Shown piece after piece: positions 53,878 to 64,000 of a DNA stretch of 64,000 bases. Both the position numbers and the translations under genes were made by a program. The notes below the pieces were generated by a model. That model had not been told where the DNA came from. It saw nothing but the letters and a program-made list of their open reading frames with translations, and did not search any database. The stretch covers positions 1,178,001 to 1,242,000 of the forward strand of contig NW_015622547.1 in NCBI RefSeq assembly GCF_000835495.1, read 5' to 3'. Numbering within the stretch: position 1 is the first letter of the stretch; the number at the start of each line of letters is the position of its first letter. Source of the stretch: Cladophialophora immunda (Eukaryota; Ascomycota; Eurotiomycetes; Chaetothyriales; Herpotrichiellaceae).

Positions 53878-55356
53878 TCATTTGAGCCTTAGTTTTCGAA
53901 GGAATCGTTTCATTTTGGATTCCTCGGCAGGTAGTGTATCCCATATGGTTACTGCGTTTCCGTCCACAGGCACGTCGATTCGCTCCGGTGTCGGTCTGTT
54001 GACCTTCTTTTGATGGTCTGGTTGTGATATTTGCTCCTCTGGCGAACGTAGATCTGGTCTCGTCAAGGTCATGTGTAGCGTCATCTCTCGATCTGCGGTG
54101 ACGCCACGGGCATATGTCTCGGGCTGCCTTCGAATTGAAAATGGTCTCAGTCCTTTGGAGCCGTCGATGCTGCTCTTGTGGGATGGACGATGCATTTGGA
54201 ATACTGCCTCTTCAGGCGTTCGAGGGTCAAACATGGTGTCTGGCTCGTCGGCGTCGTCACCATCATCTCCGGACAGCGACGGTGTGTCGTCATGGAAGAA
54301 AGTTCGATTGAATTCAGGTCGTGGCTGCGGACTTGTCATGGGTCTAATGTGGTTCCACTGTTCTCTTTCTTCCACGGAAGGAAACCCAAACTCAATGGCC
54401 TCATCGAATTTTTGCGGCGAGGCAAGATAGAGTCTGAGCTTCATGCGAGCCGCAGGGTCTTGGTAATGCGTTGCTCGAGGATCGATGGATGATATTGACG
54501 CTTGAGACCGGAGGTGTTTCAGGGAGAACGAAGAGGCGCGGGTGTGGGGAGGTATAAAAGGCACTGCTGGCGTCGGTGGTGCCTCGATTGGAGGGCGTGA
54601 GGATGATGTCGAACTGCGTCCACGACGTATGGAAAGACTTGAGAGGGAAGGGGCACGTCGCGAGCGGCGCCGGACGGGCGCTGATACTGACACTGTCCGC
54701 CGGTTTGTTTCCGCGATAGCTTGGTGGTAGTCGTCCAGCTTGAGATCGAGATCTCCCTCATCCTCCAGCCATCGAAAACCATCTATTGAGTAGTCACCCA
54801 TGTCGATAGCAGAGTCAACCCGCGATTCTTCTTTGAGTTCTTCACAGTCGACAATGGTGGCGTCGTCATCAGAAGTTCGACGGTCGAACGCGGCAAAGTG
54901 GGTGGGATGCCAACTGCGGCGACGGAGTGTTTCGTCTGCAGAGTCGAGGATGATGGCGTCTCTCTCTTGTGAGTAGAATGAGCACTCTTCCCTCGAGAAC
55001 AACTTCCGCTGGACGGCAGGGGGCAAGGAAGCGAACCAAGCGACGGTGGTGGGAGTGATGTCTGCTGCCGAACAGCGCCTCCTCCGCAGTCTCGTCCCGT
55101 TGAAGAAGTGGCCGGTCTGTGTGATTCCGTGGGTCAGGAAGCTGAAGGTGTCGGAGGGTTGGGTCGTGAAGCCAGCATTGTTTGTGGGATGGATTGAGAG
55201 TTGGGAAGGGGGACGTGAGAGGTTTCTGCCATCTTCGGCCAGTCTGAGACGTTCTAAACTACTAAAATACTGGTGCAACACATATGTTAGCCCGTGGACC
55301 TGCAGACTAAGCGATCGAATGAGGCTGTCATTTTGTCTAACGGTCGCAAGAGACAA
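53878..55356 (-). CDS. Fungal conserved-type hypothetical protein
   Basis: A single frame encodes 492 residues. An N-terminal helix (LSLQVHGLTYVLHQYFSSLERL, residues about 16-37) is followed by a Ser/Arg-rich, probably disordered part. A conserved-looking core (ARMKLRLYLASPQKFDEAIEFGFPS) lies at about 301-325 and a polar region rich in Asp follows. The C-terminus is basic (KMKRFLRKLRLK). There is no signal peptide or membrane helix. The core sentence resembles a segment I associate with uncharacterised mould proteins, but no function is known to me. The chosen start is the first ATG; an exon further upstream cannot be excluded. Confidence 0.72.
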   Translation of the reverse strand: MSLATVRQNDSLIRSLSLQVHGLTYVLHQYFSSLERLRLAEDGRNLSRPPSQLSIHPTNNAGFTTQPSDTFSFLTHGITQTGHFFNGTRLRRRRCSAADITPTTVAWFASLPPAVQRKLFSREECSFYSQERDAIILDSADETLRRRSWHPTHFAAFDRRTSDDDATIVDCEELKEESRVDSAIDMGDYSIDGFRWLEDEGDLDLKLDDYHQAIAETNRRTVSVSAPVRRRSRRAPSLSSLSIRRGRSSTSSSRPPIEAPPTPAVPFIPPHTRASSFSLKHLRSQASISSIDPRATHYQDPAARMKLRLYLASPQKFDEAIEFGFPSVEEREQWNHIRPMTSPQPRPEFNRTFFHDDTPSLSGDDGDDADEPDTMFDPRTPEEAVFQMHRPSHKSSIDGSKGLRPFSIRRQPETYARGVTADREMTLHMTLTRPDLRSPEEQISQPDHQKKVNRPTPERIDVPVDGNAVTIWDTLPAEESKMKRFLRKLRLK

Positions 55357-58315
55357 GTCGCAAGGTGGTGGAGGAAGCTCCTCTAGGATGCTGGGTCGTG
55401 TTGGTGGTCCCTGCTTCGAGGTCGGAGGACCGTGCCGCGCCCAGGATGCCTAGGGCTCCCAATCTGGGCTAGGGGCAGCAAGCCTAAGCTCCAAGTGTCC
55501 AAAGCCCAAAGTGCTGGCGGCCGGTGGTGGTAATAGCGTGGGTTCGGTCTCTGTGGTGCGGTGGATGATCTGACTGGAATGACGTGGGACGGCTCCAAGG
55601 AAAATGGGTCTTGTGGACAGAGATGGCAGTGATGAGCATCCTTCCTGCCGTCCCCCTTGGCTTTGGCCTGAAGATCATGGCGAAGATCCCGTTTCATCCC
55701 CCGTGGCGATCACTAGGCACCCAGCTAAGGCTGCCGGGTAAAGATGGGGTCCGTAGCGGTGGTGGTAGTGGTGGTGGTGATGATGGTTGAATTTACCAGG
55801 AGACTGTGCAGCTCGACTGGAACGAGGGAAAGAGAGATTGGACAGAGACTAACTCACTTTTCGAATCACAACTGGAGGTAGCGTGTCGAAGGCCACATCA
55901 TTGGGAAACGAAGGGCGTCGAGAGGTCCGCATCTTGGAAGCAAAGGACGGGGAGTATCGATGGCAGTGTTTGGGCTAGCAATTCTGATGGTGTAATATTT
56001 GCTCCGCTTTGGGATTTCGCCGCATATTCCTGTCGTGTCTTCAGACGTGTCTTCCCCCCAAGGGGACGATTTCTTCGGGTAGAGGAAGTGGCGGTCGGTC
56101 CGAAGATTGGTCGCTCGCGGTTTGGCTTCGTTGGGCGAGTGTGTGCCTAGAAGTGTAGCCGGTGATCGACCCTAATTGCTGGCTGTACTGTCGAGCATAG
56201 AGTAGCTAGTCTCTCGCTTGAGCATAAGGAGAGGCTTAAGCGGGCAGGCGGACAAATGTAAATATGGAGACCTTGGAATGAAATTAAAAAGAGAAAGTGT
56301 ATTTGGAGGGAAAGGAATGGCTATTATAAAAGTAACAACAACGGGGTGTAAGGAGAGAAGATTCAACAAGGCGATAGGAGTGGAGGGTGAGGTGCTGCCA
56401 TCCTCCCTAGCTATATGTATTTTCTGAAGCCTGGCACTCGAGAAATGAGCATTTCTCGAGCCGTGTTGTGCGTGGCCCTGGGCTGAGATTAAAGCCTACT
56501 CCGTGCATGGGCATGGCAGCCCTGCACACGATGCAAATGCGGCCTAGATACAAAGCCCTGCGACGTCTGGAATCCTGGTGGCGCTGCTGCTGCTCGTCTA
56601 GACCTGCGCTGGCGCTGCGCTGGCCCTCCGTCTTTGCTCATCCCTCTTGCTGATTTTGACGTACGTGCCTCGCGCCATCGGCTGCCTTTGAAACGCCCAA
56701 TCCACACAAAACTCTCCTGTTGGCCCGCTATCTTCCGCGAGGCGTCCTCGTGGTTCTTGCTAAGCGACACCAGGTTCATGCCGCAACGCGAAACCACCAG
56801 ACGTGAGGTGCCGACGAACCCACTGAACCCAGCAAACGGACTGCTTCAAACGGTCTGGAAGCTCGCCCTCCACATCAGGAATACGGTATATTGTGCCACC
56901 AATTTATCGGGCGACCTCCCACCATGTCCTTTCGTACCAAAAGGACCACGGCCTTACGGTGATGGCAAAGGAGACATAACACTACTCGGTACGCCCAAGG
57001 GAACTGGAAGACCCGACCCAAGTCAAAACAAACACATCGGGCTGTGTGCAAGTCGACATGTCATGTTTTCGGCGGCCTGCTGCTGTCAAGAGTCAAGACA
57101 ACCCCTCGCTTAGAGACCAGATTTGCAGAATTTGATGCCCTCTTGTCTCCTACGATTCGGTTTTTTTTTTCTGGCTACTGCCACTAGGAGGAGGACTAAG
57201 AGATTTGGAGCGGGACGTTCGGCGGCTGAGCTCGCGTGGCAGACAGGGATCAGAGAATATCTTCTTGCCATTCAATGCACTGCATACCATTTTGTGGCTG
57301 CAGAGAAGTCTCAGATGTCAGGAGATCGGAACGTCAGCAAGCGAAAGAGGCGCACGGAACAGCCGTGAATTATCTTGACCTGGTTGAACAACCTGCTGTC
57401 AAGCTGCAGCCTGATCGGTTCGAAATTCAAGGTACTGCTCCCTTCCGAAATGCTGCAGTAACCGCATTCGAAAGCGTTGCCGATTGTGCAACCATCTGGA
57501 GGGACAAGGCCAGGACGAGTTGTTTGCGAACGCGACCCTCTCCTGGAAGCAAGAAATTACATCTCGGACTGACACCGGGAAACGACTTGAACTGGGACGC
57601 TGATGCGCCTTTCTGGTGGTGTCTGACCGTGCCACCATCTGTATTGGCTTACTTGGAAGCACCTCTGCTGGAGCTCCTCACAACCGGTGTGTCATACCAC
57701 AGCATGTCCTCCGAGAAGTTCTCCGTATCGGCTGAGCGCTTTCGAATTCTCTTGTTGCACAGGTTCTTCCCATCCCCACCCTATCTGAGGTCAGACTGGA
57801 TGCAATGATAGGGAACACCGGAACCCGATGCTGACGGGTTTGTCTACGTTGTAGCGCCCACGTGTCTTCTCAAATCGCGAAGCAATGGGAATGTACCAAC
57901 TTCAGGTTGTTACAAGTTCTTGGCTGCCCGGGTGGACTAAGGTTCGCCAGACGCAGGCGTTAGCGAGATGCAGTACCGAGCTCGCCAGGTACAAACATTT
58001 CAGCTCGCAAAGAGCTAACCGCCAAGAGGGAATCAGAAGCGTGGGCTAACAGCAAGTCGTCGCTTATGTCTTCTTTAACTCAAAAGTTGCAGTCGTCATA
58101 TCGGCAATAGTGACAAATGTATTAGTAGCTTACCATCGCTTGGGAGGACATCCAGTGCGCATTTTTTATTATTTCTGGTGTCCATGGCCGGGTAGACCGG
58201 TGAGCCGGTGGTGTGAGGGTGTGGGATACCAAATACAGGGGCAGCGAGGCAGCCGGATTGCTGACGAAACTCCGGAGTTCGGTGGTTCTGGGCAACTGCC
58301 TGCCAGCAAAATGCT
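55357..58315. other. Long gene-free interval
   Basis: This is the upstream region of the 53878 gene plus about 2.5 kb without a supported gene. An open frame at 57236-57808 (190 codons) has no recognisable domain and is not listed as a gene. Confidence 0.4.

Positions 58316-58364
<49 letters not shown>
58316..58364 (+). repeat. Poly-G tract of 49 bases
   Basis: An uninterrupted run of 49 guanines between CTGCCAGCAAAATGCT and TGTGGTAAACT. Such a long homopolymer is unusual for a fungal genome and its length may not be exact. Confidence 0.95.
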
Positions 58365-58365
<1 letters not shown>

Positions 58366-59486
58366 GTGGTAAACTAGTCCACGGCATATTCCCTGGCAAT
58401 AGGGGCTCGACTCGAGTGTCCTGGTTACCAGCCAGAGGCGTACAGCTATAGGCTGCCAGGTCCCAAATCCCAAGGGGAGGCTTCAGCCAGTCGACCAGTA
58501 TCCTTGAGTCGAACAGGCACGAGGAAGGGGGGAATTAGGGGGCATTGGCCCAAGCCAAGCCTGCTACTGCTTCACGGGTGTTTTTGAGGGAAGGGCGATC
58601 GACGAAGCGATGGGAAGTTAAGAATTGGGCTGTAACAAAAACTTAGTATCGTCTCTTCGGACACCATGTTGGATTGTTGAATAGTCCCAAAGGGGCCTTC
58701 TATTCTTACAAGACTGCGAGTGCTGGCATATTCAGCTCGCAAGATGAGGGCTGATGAAAAAAGGAATAAACAGTCCGAAGGGAATATGCAGGTCTCTGAA
58801 GTGGCCGGCCACCGCAGCCAACCACAACACGGTGCCTGGAACAAGGTCCCATTGATGGTGTCGAATGCGGGGAGAAAGTCAGCAGTCGAGTGGTGGGAGT
58901 GGTGGGCGCTGGGAATCGGTGGCGGTGGTTGATGAGGGCGACGCTCAAATCGAGGCTGAGGAAACAGGGGGGGAGATGGGGGAGACGGACGCCCCTATTC
59001 CGCAACCCGTTAGGCTTCCCTAACGTGCTCGTGCGCTTGGAGCTTACCAGAGGCTGCTAGGCCTGATGAGCCTCTAGCCTGGGCGCTAAGTGGTCGAAAC
59101 GGGCTTGCGAAGGTTTCCTGGTGTGTCGCGGCGGGCGCCCTTAGCACCACTGGCATCATTGGCATCGCAACCCTCCAGCCAACGCGACGGCGCGGTTGAA
59201 GAAACCCCCCGTGTCATTGTCTCAAACGAGCAGTCAATCAACATCTGCGGTTTTTGCCTGCGCACTCCTTGATTTTATTTTGGTCGTCGACTGACACCAC
59301 ACTTCCCTCCACAGCAGAAAAAGTCCTTCCTCCTGCTTATATCCTCCCTACCGCTCTTGTGTTAAGACTTGTGCGACTCATCTCCACTGTGCCTTCGAGC
59401 TCCCTTCCTTGTGCCATCCCTTACAGGCATCGCGCTTCATCCCTCGGCCTCACTTTTAATCTTGCCTCAGTTGCCTTCCGGAAAAG
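58365..59486. other. Intergenic, promoter of the GPI-protein gene
   Basis: This is the continuation of the gene-free interval. The last 200 bases before the ATG at 59487 are pyrimidine-rich. No gene is supported. Confidence 0.45.
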
Positions 59487-60262
59487 ATGCGTTTCGCACA
59501 CGCGTTGGTCGCTGCCCTTTGCGCAGTGGTCGCATCCGCCCAGCAGAACAATGCCATCAGCATTCCTGGTGGTCAGGGCACTTTGGATGTGACGGCAGGC
59601 CAGCCCCTGACCATCGAATGGACCAATCCCTCAAGCGGCACCGTGACCATCAAGCTGCAGCAAGATCCTATCACCCCAGACTCCGGTGTGGTCCTGGCCT
59701 GTATGTGAACATCTAGATTATGCTGTAGCTTCTCTTAGGAGTATCTGCTTACCTGACTGTAGCTGGCGTCCCTGCCTCCGCCCTAACGGCAACCCTTCAA
59801 ATCCCACCTGCGCAGGACGTCAACTCTCACGTCTACACCATTGAGATCATCGATGACACGAACCCCAACAACATCAATTTCTCTCCCAACTTCGGTATCC
59901 AAGGCGCCACTGGAACAGCCACTGGAGTTGTCACTGGTACTGCTACCTCCACCGACTCTGCAAGTACCTCGGGCAGCACTACCGATACTTCATCTGGCAC
60001 GAGCACTGGCACAGACTCTTCAACAACACTCACCTCGACCGACAGCCTCATTACCTCCACCACAAGCTCCGCGAGCAGCAGCAGCAGCAGCAGCGAGAGT
60101 TCGGCAAGCACAACCAGCTCTCAAGAGACGACCGTGTCGACGAGCTCTGCTCTTCCATCTGAGACCACATCAGCTCCGGATTCCAACAGCAACGGGGCTG
60201 TCAGCTTGAAATTCCAGGGCGGTCTGTTCGCCATGGCAGTTGGGCTGATCGCGGTCTTGTAA
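59487..60262 (+). CDS. GPI-anchored Ser/Thr-rich cell-wall protein (Kre9/Knh1-like domain)
   Basis: Two exons, 59487-59700 and 59763-60262, encode 237 residues; the 62-bp intron has a GTATGT donor and a TGTAG acceptor and joins VVLA to SGVPAS. A signal peptide (MRFAHALVAALCAVVASA) is followed by a beta-sandwich domain with the Kre9/Knh-type pattern (IPGGQGTLDVTAGQPLTIEW ... VYTIEIIDD). The second half is almost entirely Ser, Thr and Gly, a likely O-glycosylated stalk. It ends in a GPI-type signal: a small-residue candidate site in SNSNGAV, then a hydrophobic end (LFAMAVGLIAVL). Proteins of this type are linked to the wall or membrane through GPI. Symbol unknown. Confidence 0.9.
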
Positions 60263-61824
60263 AGTGCGTTTCTCGGAGACGAAATACAGAAGCGAAGTCC
60301 AATTTTCTTGTACAATCTTGGCATCCACTTCACCTGCATGTGGATATACCTTTGCAGCAGTCTGTATTCATAGCATCCCTGCTCGGATTCGGGCTTCGAC
60401 CTTTGTCCATTACCACTGTATTGACTTCGAAAAGAGGAGGATCTTTCGGTGAGGTCGGATGGCATTTAATTGCTCAGAAAGAACGCAAGAGGTTGCAGTA
60501 CAGGTTTCCTGGAGCATAGTGGAGGACATACATGGATTTCCAGCATGGCGCTTGTTTGATCAAAAGGAGGGACAGGAGCTGGATCCTGGATATCAGGATG
60601 CTGCGCTTTGCATAGCACAAAAGAATAATAAGACGTATCAATTGCGCCGGTGCTGTACCTTGGTTTCCTTTCTCTTTATGGGTGCTAATCTCAGGATGAC
60701 GGCGTCGACCGAGTACACGGTGAGAGCAACGCCTGTGAAGGAAGGAGGTCAAGTTGGTGAGAACCCATTGCTCAGGGGAGGCAAGAAATCCCCAAAACAA
60801 ACACAAACACCAAATGCATGCCGGCCGGCCCTCATTACGCCAGCAAAATGAGCAAACTCAGACGGGCTGGTCGACGCCTGAGGCATTGCATTCCAGATGG
60901 TAAAAATGCAGACCAACCATGCGGGCGCTGACAGGATGTGGCCGAGGGCTAATCGTCTTCTTGCGCAAGCAGATGGACGACGAGTCTGACCCTCCTTTTC
61001 AAACCCTTGGACAATTGGCCGCCCCTCGGGGCTTCTTGGATGGTGGTAAGACGGTTGAGGAGAGAGGGAAGAGAGGCTTCATCCTGGCTCAGATGCCCAG
61101 ACCAATCGAACTTTGACCCCCATACCGGTTCCGAGGGAAAGAGCCAACAAATCGAGCCTCGCAGTCTTTCTTTGTTCTCTCCATCCAGCACGTCGATGGA
61201 TGCAACTCTGTGTCGACTTTCACTTTTTGCATGTGCGATTATTGACTCGGAGCTATGCAGATCAGCAACGTCTTTGCAGATAGTGACATGCATTATCAAG
61301 CATGATATCCGAGCTGCCAACACACCAATCAACCGGGCAAAGTATTCCACGTTTGTTTGGTTGTTTTTTTTTTTCACCGCCATGTCTTTGGCTGAGAAAC
61401 GATAATGCAAGCATGTCTCGTCATTTCGCTTCGCAGGCTCTGGACACATCCACTCCATCTTTATCGAACAGTTCTTTTCCTATACGATTGTTTTGCAATG
61501 CACTCGCAGGCGGGCAATGGGACTAACTGCCTCGATGTAGTAAGTGTTATCAATCAGAAGAATGGGTACGGGAAGAGCAAGAGGATGAGTCGGGTTGACT
61601 CTCGCCCTGCACCCACCCATCTCCTCTCGGTGCACGCGTTGTTCTGCGTTGTCTTGCCAAAAGAGGTTTTGGTTGTGTTACTAGAGGACTAGATTTGTGT
61701 ACAGACATGCCAGGGCTTCGACGCTACAGAATGGCGATGATATGGCTATCTATCATGTGGGAACTCGACTTTAGTCTATCAGCTGTGCAACCACATCACC
61801 TTGTCCCTTGGCCTGCTTCATCGC

Positions 61825-61850
61825 AATCGCAATCACAATCACAATCACAC
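61825..61850 (+). repeat. AATC(G/A)C short tandem repeat
   Basis: About four hexanucleotide units, the first with G and the rest with A at the fifth position. Confidence 0.85.
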
Positions 61851-63008
61851 ATACTGTACTCCGTACTTGCAGGTACAATCCAGCCTTCAGCCAGCCTCGA
61901 GCATCCTCTAGCCATGTCCACCTGCCCTCGACCCGCACCAGGTCCAGCCCGAAAGCTGTTGTTCCACCCGTCCTCGAGGGAAACCGGACTCCACTCACCG
62001 GTCTGTCTATCAATAGTCTTTCTCCTCACAGATAAAAAAAAAACTCTGCGAACATATCCACCTACCTGCTCGTATACTACTCTGCTCTAGCCCCTTCCTC
62101 CACCACGGAACAACGCGCACTCGATGGACCGGATCCAGTATTTAGCTACCTGACGAGTTGATGTACCTACTCGTACATAGTAAGTCAATGCGGGTACAGA
62201 CGCGGTTCCGTCGTGCACCCAGCGTTCGGCGCCACCACTACCCGAAGCACCTCCCCTCCAATGCCTTCGCCCCAGGAGTAGAGGCTTTTTCGTTGTTTGC
62301 AAAAGTCCCATTTCTGCTACGCGCACACACACCCCTACTCGGTCCTCCGCCATGGCTTGGACGAAGTACCTATCAAGAGCTATTGACATACCTAGGTACC
62401 TAGCGCGCCATCACAGCCAGTCACCCAACGGGGGGGGAGGGGGGGAGGTGGAAAAGTTCAAAGCTCCAGGGATCAAAAGAGACAGTCTACAACAGCCACA
62501 TACATACCGGGTAACAGTGGTAGGCACATATCTCCCATACAAGGACCCCGCGACACGCGACGCGAGTTCTTGGTGGTTGACTTGCCCGAGCAAAAGCCGT
62601 CGGTGCCACCACCACCACTTGATTGCGCCGCCGCCCCCACGATCGTCCTTCGTCGCCGTCCTTGAAATCGACGACGGTTGTGCGTTCCGTCGTGGCTGGG
62701 CCCAAAGGGCTCCGTGGGTGGGCAGCAGAGCAGCATTGCGCCACGAGTTCGTTCGCCAAGTCACATCTCGTCGCCGCTAACTACATACCTATGTACCTAC
62801 AATCTAGCTTCCTACAACGTCTAGCCACAGAGTAGCTACTATTACTGACGAAAGTCTTATTTGCGTGCCCGGCGTTCTACAGTATGTACCTAACCCTCCC
62901 GACTCGCACGGACATAGTCTACATCCCTTCTTTCCATCCATTGATCCGGTCGTCCCGGTTCCGGTCCTCGAGACAAAGAAGCGAGGGGGTTGAGCAACCC
63001 GTGATTTT

Positions 63009-63027
63009 ACCTACCTACCTACCTAAC
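63009..63027 (+). repeat. TACC tandem within a TACCTA-rich region
   Basis: Four TACC units in succession, ending in TAAC. Confidence 0.9.
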
Positions 63028-63574
63028 AAACCGAACGACAACCATTGTCCCTGCGCACATGGCGATATGCAAGACGTGCAAAGTTCGGCTCTACAGAAAA
63101 GGTTTCACTCCTTCAAGGCGATTCGTGTAATGGTTCTTTGTGTAACAAGTAAAATCAAATCACCGCTTCCTTTCTCCCCTTCGCCGCTCCCGCTCTCCAG
63201 GGTACCGACCTCTGCATGGGCCACGGGCTCCATGGCGGAACAAACCCCCAGCGGCCCCGAGGAGTTCTTTGTGTCAACGACGGCCCTGGAACATCAACGT
63301 CCTGTATGTAACCATGGCATGCCTCCCCTTTCTCCACCTGCCCCCGGCCTCCGGTCTCCGGGTCGTCCGTCACCCCTCTCGTACACCCACAACCCAGAGC
63401 CCACGGCGCGTAGAGAACAGGCTAAATGGACGGGCAGGGGACTGTTTCTTCGTGGGGGGTGAAATCGTCGTGGAAACCCCAGAAGAGATATTACTCCGTG
63501 GAGGAGTGGGGGGTTTGAGTCGCCCATTTGGGGGTTTGTGAGCGCATGGTGAAACTACAAGGAAGCAAGCGGGC

Positions 63575-63596
63575 AGAGAGAGAGAGAGAGAGAGAG
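63575..63596 (+). repeat. (AG)11 microsatellite
   Basis: Eleven perfect AG dinucleotides. Confidence 0.97.
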
Positions 63597-63878
63597 GGCA
63601 AAAAATCGCATGTGCTTTCTGGTTCTTGAGTTTGGACTTTGCCACGAACAAGTCGATGCCAATGTCCGCTAGCCATGTAGGTAGGCAGGCGCTGAGGCGG
63701 CAGGGCAGAGATGTATCGCTGCGGAGGAAATATGGATAGTTAACTGCGTTTTTGTATTTCTTGCTTGGACCTACTATTTCGGTGGCCCAAACCGTCGCTT
63801 TGGCTTTTTTTGGGCCTCCAAGTTGCCCATTGTCTAGAGATTGAAAACTCTCACCTTCTCTCCTCTCTGCTTTTACAG

Positions 63879-64000
63879 ACGGTACCGCATCGTCAAGCGC
63901 GACGGTGAAGCGTCGCAGGTGGTGGTAGACGGTGGTCGCCTCATCCTCGCGATGGCCCTGCCTCCATGGGCAAAAGACCCGTGGGCGGGGACGAATCCAC
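63879..64000 (+). CDS. Possible exon of a gene continuing past the right edge
   Basis: A strong pyrimidine-rich 3' splice site (CTCTCTGCTTTTACAG) ends at 63878. One of the three following frames stays open to the window end, reading RYRIVKRDGEASQVVV then DGGRLILAMALPPWAKDPW; the other two hit stops. This suggests either an internal exon whose donor lies in the preceding interval, or translation beginning at the ATG in LAMALPP. No family can be named from 40 residues. Confidence 0.3.

Larger units (their letters stand above)
60263..63878. other. Long gene-free interval rich in TACCTA/GTACC motifs
   Basis: Only short ORFs in overlapping frames occur. TACCTA or its complement recurs many times between 62040 and 63680 (for example four copies in tandem at 63009-63027). 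Also present are (AG)11 at 63575-63596 and an AATCAC tandem near 61825-61850. This could be a long promoter or 5' leader of the gene starting at the right edge. Confidence 0.45.

Noticed and set aside
57236..57808. 190-codon open frame on the plus strand
   Set aside because: No recognisable motif, no promoter features, and mixed composition; kept only as a note within the gene-free interval.
60459..60851. 130-codon open frame on the plus strand
   Set aside because: No protein-like pattern, and an overlapping minus-strand frame of similar length; it lies in the 3' flank of the GPI-protein gene.
1..64000. Search for CRISPR arrays, rRNA, tRNA and intact transposons
   Set aside because: No regular spacer-repeat array, no rRNA-like sequence, no tRNA box pair and no transposase or reverse-transcriptase motif were seen by eye.

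Overview
The window is nuclear DNA of a filamentous ascomycete (Pezizomycotina). The evidence is short GT-AG introns (about 50-110 bp, often with a CTGAC or CTAAC branch site), a fungal-type class I myosin with TH1-SH3-acidic tail, a Vps10 receptor with two Vps10 modules, EF-hand MscS channels, a Kre9/Knh-like GPI protein and several families typical of moulds. Gene density is moderate and base composition near 50% GC. No rRNA, tRNA, CRISPR or intact transposon was recognised. Class or order cannot be settled from sequence reading alone.

Left part (1-21 kb): a Polo-like kinase cut by the window edge (minus) shares a divergent promoter with an OPA3-like mitochondrial gene (plus), followed by a small unknown spliced gene. 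A 2-kb stretch then holds an eroded repeat-containing reading frame. Next come a four-TM membrane protein (minus), a secreted cysteine-containing protein, class I myosin whose first exon is only the ATG, a GC-rich phytanoyl-CoA dioxygenase-like enzyme, a large secreted protein made of seven cysteine modules with dibasic processing sites, and a short-chain dehydrogenase.

Middle part (22-44 kb): EF-hand MscS channel, alpha-tubulin (five exons), a coiled-coil membrane protein, cystathionine gamma-lyase, the RNA polymerase III subunit Rpc25 (seven exons in under 1 kb), a prokaryote-type adenosine-specific-kinase family protein, a NUFIP1/Rsa1-like protein, an alpha/beta hydrolase, and an RBR ubiquitin ligase with an internal duplication.

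Right part (44-64 kb): a small unknown protein, a 58-residue CsbD-like stress protein with a clear TATA box and three AGGGG elements, Vps10, a fungal unknown, a GPI-anchored Ser/Thr-rich wall protein, and long gene-poor intervals. One of these holds a 49-base G tract, and two are rich in GTACC/TACCTA motifs. A possible exon of a further gene begins near the right edge.

The genes are mostly unrelated housekeeping loci, with no biosynthetic cluster. The best candidates for something new are the seven-module cysteine protein at 16.6-19.3 kb, the prokaryote-like PF04008 gene at 35.5 kb and the eroded repeat gene near 4.3 kb.
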